Shown here: piece after piece, positions 24,233 through 32,501 of the stretch
Layout of the letters: each line of letters starts with the position of its first letter
Numbering within the stretch: the first letter of the stretch is position 1
Assembly: GCA_002084585.1 (NCBI GenBank)
Contig: NBLM01000003.1
Location: 1-40,972 of the forward strand
Source of the DNA: Planctomycetales bacterium 4572_13
GTDB taxonomy: Bacteria > Planctomycetota > Phycisphaerae > Sedimentisphaerales > Anaerohalosphaeraceae
Length of the DNA stretch: 40,972 bases
Reading direction: 5' to 3'
Translations under genes and position numbers: made by a program
The notes under the pieces: generated by a model
Database searches by the model: none
Seen by the model: the letters and a program-made list of their open reading frames with translations, nothing else
What the model was told of the DNA's origin: nothing

Positions 24233-25321
24233 ATGGATTATGCAGTGATTATGGCGGGCGGCACAGGTAAACGACTCTGGCCGCTAAGCCGACAAAAACG
24301 CCCCAAACAGGTATTGGAATTATTAGACGGCCAGACACTTCTTCGGAAATGTTTCGACCGGTTAGAGGGGATATTTGATCTGCAAAACATCCTCGTTTTG
24401 ACGAATGCTGATTATGTTGACATCGTACGAGAAAATTTGAGTGAGCTGCCGGCGGAAAATGTTATTGCCGAGCCAGCCGTTCGTGATACCGCCGGAGCAA
24501 TTGGACTGGCAGCGACGGTACTGCATAAATACGACAGCAACGCAGCCATGGCCGTGGTTACGGCCGATCAGATTCTGGAACCAGTTGAAGTTTTTCAGCA
24601 GGCGATGCGTACCGCTCTGTCATTTGTGGCCGAAAATCCGCAGGCACTGGTAACATTTGGAGTCCAGCCGACTTTTCCAAGTACGCAGCTTGGATATATT
24701 CAGTTCGGAAAATCCGTTCCCTGCAGCATTTCACAAGATGCTGTTTGTGCTATTGATGCTTTTAGAGAAAAGCCGGAATTAGAGGTCGCCAAGGACTATC
24801 TGGATCAAGGGAATTACGCATGGAACTCTGGGATGTTTGTCTGGCGATGTGATACTATATTGAAACACTTTAGTAATTTTCTGCCTGAATCTGTCGAACC
24901 GTTAAAGAATATCCAGACCGACTGGGGGACAGAGGACCAGCAGCAAACACTCCAGGAATGGTTTCCGCGGCTCCCTAAAATCAGTATTGATTATGCGGTG
25001 ATGGAAAAAGTGGATGCTGTTTACGGGATTTCTCTGGATTGTCGTTGGCTTGATATGGGTTCGTTTGCCGCACTAGCGGACATTATCGAAGCGGATGCTG
25101 ATAATAATTGCATCATTGCCGAACGGCATGAGTTGCTTGACTGTAAAAATAATATTGTGGTAACGGAAGACAAGGGGCATATGATCGCTCTGATGGGAGT
25201 TGAAAATGTGATTGTTGCACATACAAAAGACGCAACATTGGTTTGTTCCATTGATCATGCCAATCGGATCAAAGAATTGCTGGAGCAGGTGAAGACACAC
25301 AAAGACGGGAAGTTTCTCTAA
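24233..25321 (+). CDS. manC: Mannose-1-phosphate guanylyltransferase
   Basis: Forms GDP-mannose from mannose-1-phosphate and GTP for glycans. The 362 residues comprise only the nucleotidyltransferase and left-handed beta-helix parts, without the type II isomerase domain. The pyrophosphorylase signature GGTGKRLWPLSRQKRPKQ is at 9-26. VVTADQIL takes the place of the usual TPADHxI-like block. EKPELEVAKDYL carries the conserved EKP and YAWNSGMFVW the conserved NSGMF. DYAVMEK and RWLDMGSF follow as expected. GAAGG precedes ATG 24233. It lies 18 bases after pgi, in the same operon. GDP-mannose could feed the DegT-type aminotransferase pathway at 3848, but that is speculative. Confidence 0.94.
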   Translation: MDYAVIMAGGTGKRLWPLSRQKRPKQVLELLDGQTLLRKCFDRLEGIFDLQNILVLTNADYVDIVRENLSELPAENVIAEPAVRDTAGAIGLAATVLHKYDSNAAMAVVTADQILEPVEVFQQAMRTALSFVAENPQALVTFGVQPTFPSTQLGYIQFGKSVPCSISQDAVCAIDAFREKPELEVAKDYLDQGNYAWNSGMFVWRCDTILKHFSNFLPESVEPLKNIQTDWGTEDQQQTLQEWFPRLPKISIDYAVMEKVDAVYGISLDCRWLDMGSFAALADIIEADADNNCIIAERHELLDCKNNIVVTEDKGHMIALMGVENVIVAHTKDATLVCSIDHANRIKELLEQVKTHKDGKFL

Positions 25322-25339
25322 CGCTAAAGGAATGTCAAA

Positions 25340-25756
25340 GTGCGATATCTTGGGATTGATCACGGTCAAAAACGCACGGGGCTGGCGGTGTCCGATGCTT
25401 CCGAGACATTGGTTTCTCCCCATTCTGTCATCGCTACGGCCAGTCCCCAGGAGTTGTTGCGGCAGATTTTACTCGTTCTGGATACCGAGGAAATTGATGC
25501 CATTGTCGTTGGCTTGCCGATGAATATGGATGGTATCGAAGGCCCCAGAGCTAAAGAGGTACGGCAATTTGTGTCAATGTTGCAGCAGAAAACAGGCAAA
25601 CCGATTGAGTTGTATGATGAGCGACTCAGCAGTTTTGAGGCAGACCATCTGGCAGTCGATCTTGAACTAACTCGCAAAAGAAAGAAAAAGCGACTGGACG
25701 CAATTGCCGCCGCCGCGATTCTACGGTCTTTTTTTGACCAAAAGAACAGACAATAA
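25340..25756 (+). CDS. ruvX: Holliday junction resolvase-like YqgF/RuvX
   Basis: A 138-residue RNase H-fold nuclease of the YqgF family, linked to pre-16S rRNA 5' maturation and proposed to resolve Holliday junctions. It starts at GTG 25340; AAAGGA precedes it. The N-terminus MRYLGIDHGQKRTGLAVSD holds the first acidic residue, VVGLPMNMDG the GLP block, and YDERLSSFEA the second acidic residue. The C-terminal KKKRLDAIAAAAILRSFF has the last Asp. Last gene of the pcrA operon, 18 bases after manC. Confidence 0.93.
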   Translation: MRYLGIDHGQKRTGLAVSDASETLVSPHSVIATASPQELLRQILLVLDTEEIDAIVVGLPMNMDGIEGPRAKEVRQFVSMLQQKTGKPIELYDERLSSFEADHLAVDLELTRKRKKKRLDAIAAAAILRSFFDQKNRQ

Positions 25757-25797
25757 AGCTTTAAAGAAATTCCTGTAATCCCTTTCTAAATACAGAC

Positions 25798-25843
25798 TTA
25801 AGATGTATTTTTTGCAGACTTCACAAACATCTTAAAACTTTTT
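25798..25843 (+). terminator. Terminator-like hairpin after the pcrA-ruvX operon
   Basis: TTAAGATGT (25798-25806) and ACATCTTAA (25827-25835) form a perfect 9-bp stem with a 20-base loop, followed by AACTTTTTC. It is AT-rich and thus weak, but well placed between ruvX and pgl. Confidence 0.5.
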
Positions 25844-25913
25844 CTTCGTAAATCGCGTTCAATTCGTATATAAATAGTGGCGGTAATGTAGGTTCGTTTT
25901 CTGAGAGGATGCT

Positions 25914-26669
25914 ATGGAAGCGAATAGCATACAACAATCGAGAATCACAACGGTTGCGGATTCGGCGGCAATGGCGGATACGGCGATCAGGTATCTTATC
26001 AATTGTGCCCAGCAAGCCATAAAACAGAGAGGGGTCTTCCGTGTGGCCATTTCAGGGGGGAGTACACCTGTCCGGTTTTATGAGCGGCTGTCGGATGCAT
26101 CCGTGCATTCCAAAATACAGTGGGAAAAAGTCCATATTTTTTGGGTGGATGAGCGGTGTGTGCCGCCGAGTTCCGAGGCAAGTAATTTTGGGCTTGCGAC
26201 AGACACCTTTTTATTGGACATTCCGATACCGGGAGAGAATATCCATCGGGTAACAGGTGAACTTCAAAACTATGCTGATGCCGTTGATGAATACGAGCAG
26301 ATCATTCGTTCCGTTTTTAAGATAGCAAAAGGGCAGGTTCCCGAATTTGATCTGGTCATCCTTGGAATGGGTTCGGACGGCCATATCGGATCGATTCTTC
26401 CCAATACCTATGCGTTATTCGATACGGACGACCTGGTTAGCGCGGTTTATCGTATGAATGGGGATTACAACCGCATCACGCTGACGATACCAGTCATGAA
26501 AGAAGCCCGCCGGATAGTCATCCTTGTCAGCGGAGATAACAAGGCGCAAATCATGTCAGATGTTTTTCGCACAGAGCCCGACCCGGTCCGGTATCCGGTG
26601 CATGCGCTCTGGCCGGTTCTGCACAAGGTCCGGTGGCTTATTGACCGTCCCGCCGCCGCAAAACTATAA
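25914..26669 (+). CDS. pgl: 6-phosphogluconolactonase
   Basis: Hydrolyses 6-phosphogluconolactone in the oxidative pentose phosphate pathway. The 251 residues belong to the DevB/SOL family (glucosamine-6-P isomerase fold). The sugar-phosphate loop is ISGGSTPVRFYERLS (46-60). FWVDERCVPPSSEASNF (76-92) contains the conserved DER. GMGSDGHIGSILP (151-163) stands for the usual GMGxDGHTASLFP; the T-A to I-G change is mild and the His is kept. The C-terminus has the KA..M block (NKAQIMSDVF). GAGAGG precedes ATG 25914. Monocistronic; it converges on the next gene at 13 bases. Confidence 0.93.
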   Translation: MEANSIQQSRITTVADSAAMADTAIRYLINCAQQAIKQRGVFRVAISGGSTPVRFYERLSDASVHSKIQWEKVHIFWVDERCVPPSSEASNFGLATDTFLLDIPIPGENIHRVTGELQNYADAVDEYEQIIRSVFKIAKGQVPEFDLVILGMGSDGHIGSILPNTYALFDTDDLVSAVYRMNGDYNRITLTIPVMKEARRIVILVSGDNKAQIMSDVFRTEPDPVRYPVHALWPVLHKVRWLIDRPAAAKL

Positions 26670-26682
26670 AGTAAAACACAAC

Positions 26683-27360
26683 TTACGCCTCAAGCAGTAT
26701 TTTACAATCGCATGTCTTTAAGAGGCGGCGTAGTTGTGTGCTTTTCTCATCATCTTTGCAGAAAATAATCGCCTGTTTTGAGCAGGAAGCGATTTGTTTA
26801 CGGTCTGCCAGGACGGTGAGGTAGGGGGCATAGAGGAGAATATGGTCGTATTTCTTATTGGCTGCGTCAAGCAGCGAACGCAGATTCATTTGTTTAAGCA
26901 GATCAAAGTACCGTGCCGGCCAGACCGACAGATTCTTGAATTCAGTTGGAACGGGCGATATCTTTAGATGGGTTTCAATTTTTGAGGAATCAACCTCAAA
27001 AACTTTGGCCAATGCATCCCGCTTGCTGTCAAGATCGATCAGCAGGCAACTTCCTGTGCCTGCCAGAGAAACCGCAAGATTGACCGGAATGGTAACGGGC
27101 AGATCAGTAAGCCCACTCGCCGCCAGGAGTACCAGACTGTTTGACTTTTGAAGGACTTCAAGGATTTGCTGAATGCCTGCATTCTGCGGGATAGACTGTT
27201 TGTTCGGCTTTGACGGGGCATTTCTTTTTTTTGTTGATTTAAACAGGAAAATCAACAGCGGGAATAAAACGACGGCCCCGCCGACTGACAGATAAATCCA
27301 GAGCGGCCCCAAAGGCATAACGGCCGCTCCCGGAACAAAATGTACAGCGATGCTACTCAT
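26683..27360 (-). CDS. Membrane-anchored, degenerate BY-kinase/MinD-like protein
   Basis: A 225-residue protein. One hydrophobic segment (about 18-40) is followed by KSTKKR and a short linker, then a P-loop-like domain (about 62-222). It follows the plan of CpsD/BY-kinase ATPases, but the P-loop is gone: where SxxPGEGKST should stand it reads ASGLTDLPVT (81-90). The next helix NLAVSLAGTG and the Walker A' strand LLIDLDSKRD (106-115) are well kept. The Walker B strand reads LLYAPY (175-180) in place of IIDTPP. No tyrosine cluster is visible at the C-terminus. Nucleotide binding is unlikely; a structural partner role is inferred. It lies 48 bases after the coiled-coil gene. Confidence 0.72.
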   Translation of the reverse strand: MSSIAVHFVPGAAVMPLGPLWIYLSVGGAVVLFPLLIFLFKSTKKRNAPSKPNKQSIPQNAGIQQILEVLQKSNSLVLLAASGLTDLPVTIPVNLAVSLAGTGSCLLIDLDSKRDALAKVFEVDSSKIETHLKISPVPTEFKNLSVWPARYFDLLKQMNLRSLLDAANKKYDHILLYAPYLTVLADRKQIASCSKQAIIFCKDDEKSTQLRRLLKTCDCKILLEA

Positions 27361-27408
27361 ATTTTATACTGATCGCAATCAAAACCCCCCTATTCCTGCG
27401 CAGCTGAT

Positions 27409-29880
27409 TTAGTTTTTACAATACCTTGAAATATCCCTTTGGATGATTTCCTGCAGGAGTTCCCGCTGGAATAATGTTAATGACTTGTCTTCCCAGGGGT
27501 TATGGTACAGATCCGTCCGCTCTGCTTTCGTTTGGCCCGCTGTAACAAACTCACCGATATATTGCTTAATGACATTTCTAACGGGAGCATCTTTTCTTTT
27601 TAAATCAACGGCTTCTATGCGTTTTCTTCGTGAGGCGGTGGAACGGCGATGTTCTGACAATATCTGCTCGGCGAGATTATACCGTGGGATCTGCGGTGGA
27701 GTTTCTGTTTCAGTGGGTTCAAGCGGCGATTCAGCCGGGGTTGCATCCCGCTCCGTGGACGCAGCGGCTGGCTCGGTCGCCAGTTGACTCAATCGCAATT
27801 GTAACGCTGTGTTTTTCTTTTGGAGACGATCTACCTCGCCCTGCGTCTCCTGCAGTAGGGCCTTTGTTTCATCAAACTGCTTTAACACTCGCTTATCCTG
27901 TTTGGCTTGTTTATTTAATGCCTCATCAAGCCGATTTTGAAATTCTGCCTTTCCCCTATCCTGAAGAATCTCCAATTCTTCCTGCAAGAGCTGTTTTTGT
28001 TTTTCGAGTTGCTGTTTCAGGTCAGCGATTTCACCGTCCGCCTGTGATTGACGGGTCTTATACTCCTGAAGCATCCGTTCATGATCCGTCTTCAATTCAA
28101 CCGTCTCCCGGCCGGTTTGTTCCCGATAATTCGAATACTCTTCCTGAAACCGTTCAAGATTACCCTTGAGTTTCTCTTTTTCCTGTTGAAGCTGCTCCAC
28201 TTTCTCTTCCAAAGCATGCTGTTGTTCCTGCTCTTGGGAAAGCTTGGACTTTGTCTCCTCCAGTTCCGCCCGGACGCCTTCAAGCCGCTCATTGGTTTCA
28301 GATAGAGTCCCTGCGTTTTCCCTAAGTCCGGTGATATTTTGATTTAGCGACTCCACCGTCTGTTGCAGCGAATCGGCCTCTTGCTGAAGTTCATCACGCC
28401 GCTCAGTGAGAATCGCAATTTCACCGCTGGTTTGTGATTGATAGGCCTCGTATTCATGGCGAAGCTCTTCATAGGCCCGTTTTGCGAGGTCCGCTTTTTC
28501 GCTCATCCGCTCAATGCGTTGATTGAGCTTACTAATCTGGCCGTCGGCTTTTTCGTGATACTCCGAATGTTCCTGCCGGAGTTGTTCGAGGGCATCTTTG
28601 GACTGCTGTTCTTCCTGTTGAAGCTTCTCAGTAAATTCGTCCTGTTCCTGAATACGCTGCTGGCCGAGGGCAGAGACTTCCGCAGTAACATTTTGGACTT
28701 GAGACTCATAATTACTGATTTCAGATCGAAGATGCTCTTTGACTTGATCATTTTCGTCGCAGGCCACACGAAGCTCTCCAACTTTCTGTTCCAAAACATC
28801 GCATTCTTCCTGTGATTGAGAGAGTTTCGATTTCACATTCTCCAGTTCCGCCCGGACGCTTTCAAATTGCTTGTTGGTTTCGGACAATGCTTCAATATTT
28901 TTCCTAAGCGCGGCTGTTTCCTGGTTGAGTGAATCCACTGTTTGTCGAAACGAGTTGGCCTCTTGCTGGAGTTCGTCCCGCTGTTCAGTAAGATTTTCGA
29001 TTTCACCATCAGATTGCGATTGATGGGCCTCATATTCCTGCCGCGTCTGTTCGTGTTCTTTCTTCAGCATCTCGGAGTCCTCGGACAGTCGTTCGATTTG
29101 CTGATTAAGATCAACGATCTGGCGGCCGGTTTTTTCCCGGTTGTCCGATTGCTCTTCCTGAATCCGTTCAAGTATATCCTTGGACATCTCTTTTTCCTGC
29201 CGAAGTTGTTCGATCTGTTCCGAGAAGGACCGGCAATCCTGTTCCAGTAGTGCTTTTAAGCTCTCTATTTCGTTAATTTTGGTTTCGAGCAGGCGGGTCT
29301 TGCTGTGTTCACGAGAGAGTGCCACCTCGGCTTCGCTCAACTCCGCTCGAAATCGCTGGATCTGATTACCGGTTTGCAGATAATCCTGCAGGTCTGCTTT
29401 TAATCTCGTATTTTCTTCCAGAAGAGTGGATGCCCGATCATTGAGTTGGCGATTGTCCCGCCGGAGTTGTTCTATGTCCAAATCCGCTTCCTTTGAAGAA
29501 ACCGGAACCTTCGGGGCAATCGAGGATTCAATAATATCTGAGAATGCGCTATCAGTTGAATCATTGTATTGTTGCGATTCCTCAAAAGACACAATTCGAA
29601 CAGACGCATCTTCGGTAAGTTTCTCTTCCGGGAACTCTGAAATCAATTCATCAAGAGCGGGTTCTTCAAGTTCGGCGTGTTCAGATTCATCCTCCGTCAG
29701 GTCAATAATATCTACTTCGTTGAAAGGGTCTTCCCCAAAAGAGGGTTTGGGGAATTGCTTAATCTCGGCGTCCGGTTCATTTGATGTGGGTTTTCCTGCC
29801 GCACGGAGGGCCTTGAGGATGTCCGCTTTGCTCTGCAGGATATCCGCATCTAAGTCATGATCTTTCTTTTCATCGGGCAT
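27409..29880 (-). CDS. Long coiled-coil protein with internal duplications
   Basis: An 823-residue soluble protein with no signal peptide. Residues 1-130 are acidic and probably disordered. About 133-690 is an almost unbroken Gln/Glu/Leu coiled coil. A basic C-terminal domain (about 733-823) contains RYNLAEQILSEHRRSTASRR and a final HNPWEDKSLTLFQRELLQEI. Two long copies of a 194-residue unit (582 bases apart at DNA level) share GEI...LTERRDELQQEA and RAELE..KSKLSQ; a third partial copy is 390 bases further on. The unit is still recognisable as DNA, so duplication is fairly recent. Function unknown. The gene is transcribed after the M16 pair and before the degenerate kinase-like gene. Confidence 0.85.
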   Translation of the reverse strand: MPDEKKDHDLDADILQSKADILKALRAAGKPTSNEPDAEIKQFPKPSFGEDPFNEVDIIDLTEDESEHAELEEPALDELISEFPEEKLTEDASVRIVSFEESQQYNDSTDSAFSDIIESSIAPKVPVSSKEADLDIEQLRRDNRQLNDRASTLLEENTRLKADLQDYLQTGNQIQRFRAELSEAEVALSREHSKTRLLETKINEIESLKALLEQDCRSFSEQIEQLRQEKEMSKDILERIQEEQSDNREKTGRQIVDLNQQIERLSEDSEMLKKEHEQTRQEYEAHQSQSDGEIENLTEQRDELQQEANSFRQTVDSLNQETAALRKNIEALSETNKQFESVRAELENVKSKLSQSQEECDVLEQKVGELRVACDENDQVKEHLRSEISNYESQVQNVTAEVSALGQQRIQEQDEFTEKLQQEEQQSKDALEQLRQEHSEYHEKADGQISKLNQRIERMSEKADLAKRAYEELRHEYEAYQSQTSGEIAILTERRDELQQEADSLQQTVESLNQNITGLRENAGTLSETNERLEGVRAELEETKSKLSQEQEQQHALEEKVEQLQQEKEKLKGNLERFQEEYSNYREQTGRETVELKTDHERMLQEYKTRQSQADGEIADLKQQLEKQKQLLQEELEILQDRGKAEFQNRLDEALNKQAKQDKRVLKQFDETKALLQETQGEVDRLQKKNTALQLRLSQLATEPAAASTERDATPAESPLEPTETETPPQIPRYNLAEQILSEHRRSTASRRKRIEAVDLKRKDAPVRNVIKQYIGEFVTAGQTKAERTDLYHNPWEDKSLTLFQRELLQEIIQRDISRYCKN

Positions 29881-29990
29881 TGTTCCCTCCGCGACTCAAA
29901 TTTCCATACCCCTATCATATATCATAGAAAGAGGATAAAATCAAGATGCAGAGTGGGTATTTTACGGAATTGACCAAAATTACCAAAAAT

Positions 29991-31214
29991 TCACCCTGAA
30001 TTTGGCCCCAGCGATAACATAGTGAACTTAGCTGGCTTCAACTGTTGGACAAGATCGGAAATATCAGCGACACGAACGGCCTTAATTGCATCCATATCTT
30101 GCTGTACACTTTGGTAGCGGCAGTTATATATCCAGTTAAAACCAAGCGTTACAAGCCGTCCCATGGGCTGTTCGCTTCCAATCGTAAGGCCGCTGAGCTT
30201 TTTATTTTTTGCCGCTTCCAACTCTGCTCCAGAAATCGGTGTTTTTTCAATTTCGGTGAATATATCTTGCACAGCATCCAAAACCGCCGCCGCTCTATCG
30301 GGATCGCAGCAAAAATAGCTAAAAAAGGCCCCCGTCCCATCCATTGATTCGCATTGCATCGCGGCGATCTCGGCCAGTGCCGGTTCAGTCAGCCCCCAAT
30401 AATAGCGAGAGCCGGAATCATCGCCGAGGACCGTCCCCAGCAACGAAGCGGCGAAGCGGCGGGGATCCTGCATCGAAAGGGCGGGACTAAGCAAACAAAT
30501 ATGCTGGCGGGAAAGGTTTGGATTTGGGATGTGTTTGGCCTCAAATGTACCTCCAAAGTCCTTGAGTTCCCGAGTCGTATCCACTGTGTCCCAAGTGGCA
30601 CATTGTTCTTGGGCCAGTTGACAAAGGGCTTTAAAGTCGACATTTCCACTGCATGCCAGAACCATGTTGTTCGGGGCATATCGCTTGGAAAAATAAGAAC
30701 GCATCTGTTCCGCCGTCAGTGAAGAAACGCTTTCATTGGTTCCCAAGACACTGTTTCCACAAGGATGCGACCCGAAATGCAATGCCCGCGCCTGATCCAT
30801 CACCTCAAACTGCGGCAGGTCTTTATACATCGCGATTTCTTCAAGAATCACATTTTTTTCAATATCAAAGTCATCATCCCGCAAAGACGGCCGCATCAGT
30901 TGCATCCACAACTCCGCCACATCCATTAGGTATTCGGGAAGAACCGCCGCATAATACACGGTATTTTCCTCACTGGTGAAAGCATTGAACTTCGCTCCCA
31001 ACCGGTCAAAAGCCGCATTCACCTCTAAAGCCGACAGGGCATCTGTCCCCTTAAACAGCATATGTTCAAGATAATGAGATACGCCGCTGATCTGCGGAGT
31101 TTCGTCACGGGCACCGGTTCGCACAAAGAAACCAACCGCCGCCGATTGAGCCAGCGGATTCACTTCTCCGATAATAGTTAAACCATTATCTAATTTCTGA
31201 TATTCAAAATTCAT
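29991..31214 (-). CDS. M16 family zinc peptidase, catalytic subunit
   Basis: A 407-residue peptidase of the M16B (processing-peptidase-like) type. HYLEH (47-51) gives two zinc His and the catalytic Glu50; the third zinc ligand is Glu125 or Glu126 in NVILEEIAMYKDLP. The long C-terminal half holds the usual paired-domain fold. The gene starts 18 bases after its inactive partner, with AAGGA about 10 bases before ATG 31214. The two should form a heterodimer with one working zinc site, cutting peptides in the cytoplasm or periplasm; no signal peptide is seen. Confidence 0.93.
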   Translation of the reverse strand: MNFEYQKLDNGLTIIGEVNPLAQSAAVGFFVRTGARDETPQISGVSHYLEHMLFKGTDALSALEVNAAFDRLGAKFNAFTSEENTVYYAAVLPEYLMDVAELWMQLMRPSLRDDDFDIEKNVILEEIAMYKDLPQFEVMDQARALHFGSHPCGNSVLGTNESVSSLTAEQMRSYFSKRYAPNNMVLACSGNVDFKALCQLAQEQCATWDTVDTTRELKDFGGTFEAKHIPNPNLSRQHICLLSPALSMQDPRRFAASLLGTVLGDDSGSRYYWGLTEPALAEIAAMQCESMDGTGAFFSYFCCDPDRAAAVLDAVQDIFTEIEKTPISGAELEAAKNKKLSGLTIGSEQPMGRLVTLGFNWIYNCRYQSVQQDMDAIKAVRVADISDLVQQLKPAKFTMLSLGPNSG

Positions 31215-31232
31215 TAATGTGAAATTCCTTAC

Positions 31233-32462
31233 TCAAACGGTTACTGCGTTTGGTCCAATGGTAACGACCGTGAAATCCTCAAAGGGGTGTTTCTTTAAAA
31301 AATCTAAAACGGAGTCAACAGTCAACGCCTCAATCTTTTCACGGATTTCGGCAAGTTCCCGGACCCGTCCCAGTAGGAAGTGATCCGCTGCGATTGACGA
31401 AGAACGGGCGATGGTTGATTCACCCTGCATAATCCGGGAAGTTTTCAGCCCAACCTTGGCCCGCTGCAATTCATCGGCGCTGATGCCGTCTTTCAGTACT
31501 CGAAACTGATCTAAGACAACATCCAGCGTTTGCTGTGCTTTGTCGGGCGTTGTTCCCGCATAGCACGAAATGCCCGCATAATCTCTCATTGTTTTATAAC
31601 TTGCGCCCACAGCGTAACAAAGCCCTCGTTTTTCACGAACCTCTGTAAACAGACGGCTGCTCATACTGCCGGACAGAATCGATACGGCCGCCGCAATTTC
31701 ATAATAAGATTCAGAGGCAACCGTCGGCGCCGGCGTCATCAATCCAATATGCACCTGGGCACCCTCCGACGGAAAATGTGAATAGTGTTTTCCTTTAGAG
31801 ACCGGTTGGTCCTCTATCAATCCCTGATTGCTTTTGCTATCAAACAGGGTTTCAATTTGCTTGCAGACCGCATCAAAATCGTAGTTTCCACAAATCGAAA
31901 AAAGTGTTTTTGAAGGATCGAACATCTTATTGACGAGTCCAGCGGTTTTCTCAAAGCCCAATGCCTGGAGTTGGTCCAGTTTTCCGATTGTCGGACGCCC
32001 AAAAGGATCCGGATAAAACTGTTCGTACAAGAGAACCATAGTTTTGTGCCGAGGATCATCGTCCAGTCCCTGCAATTCACTGACGGCGAGTTGGCGTGAC
32101 AACTCAAATTGCTCGGCGGCCAGTTGCGGCTTGCCAATAACATCCGCATAGAGTTCCAGAGCCGATGAGAGATTACCCGCTTCTAAGGATGCACTCAGGG
32201 ACAGGTGGTGTGCTGAAGCGGATGCGTGCCGATGAACTCCCAACCGGTCAAACGCCTCAATCAGGTCTCGACTTGAGCGGTCTCCGGCGCCGCGAAAAAC
32301 CCAGTCGCTGATGATACTGCCGGCGCCGCAACATCGGTCCGGCAGCAAAGACGCTCCCGCCGGAAGCAGGAACTGAAAAGACGCCGAATGTACATTTTCG
32401 ATTCGCTCACCGAGCAAAACCATTCCGTTTTTCAATTGATAAATATCCAGTGTGTTATTCAT
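31233..32462 (-). CDS. M16 family protein, zinc-free partner subunit
   Basis: A 409-residue M16B homologue. The zinc motif is missing: where HxLEHMLFKGT should stand it reads GAGSIISDWVFRGAGD. The C-terminal RLFTEVREKRGLCYAV carries the Arg/Tyr pair that M16 partners use to hold the substrate. Such inactive subunits are known as partners of active M16B enzymes, so this is expected and not decay. It ends 18 bases before the catalytic subunit gene and follows SMC by 39 bases, so SMC and both peptidases are likely co-transcribed. Confidence 0.92.
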   Translation of the reverse strand: MNNTLDIYQLKNGMVLLGERIENVHSASFQFLLPAGASLLPDRCCGAGSIISDWVFRGAGDRSSRDLIEAFDRLGVHRHASASAHHLSLSASLEAGNLSSALELYADVIGKPQLAAEQFELSRQLAVSELQGLDDDPRHKTMVLLYEQFYPDPFGRPTIGKLDQLQALGFEKTAGLVNKMFDPSKTLFSICGNYDFDAVCKQIETLFDSKSNQGLIEDQPVSKGKHYSHFPSEGAQVHIGLMTPAPTVASESYYEIAAAVSILSGSMSSRLFTEVREKRGLCYAVGASYKTMRDYAGISCYAGTTPDKAQQTLDVVLDQFRVLKDGISADELQRAKVGLKTSRIMQGESTIARSSSIAADHFLLGRVRELAEIREKIEALTVDSVLDFLKKHPFEDFTVVTIGPNAVTV

Positions 32463-32501
32463 AGTCCAGACATAAAAAGGAGGTTGTTATTTGATACTGC
32501 T

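Noticed and set aside
27409-29880. SMC or Rad50 family member
   Set aside because: No Walker A, signature or hinge motifs; only coiled coil with internal duplications.
31233-32462. Loss of the zinc motif as gene decay
   Set aside because: Inactive M16B partners with the Arg/Tyr pair are a known arrangement, and the active subunit is adjacent.
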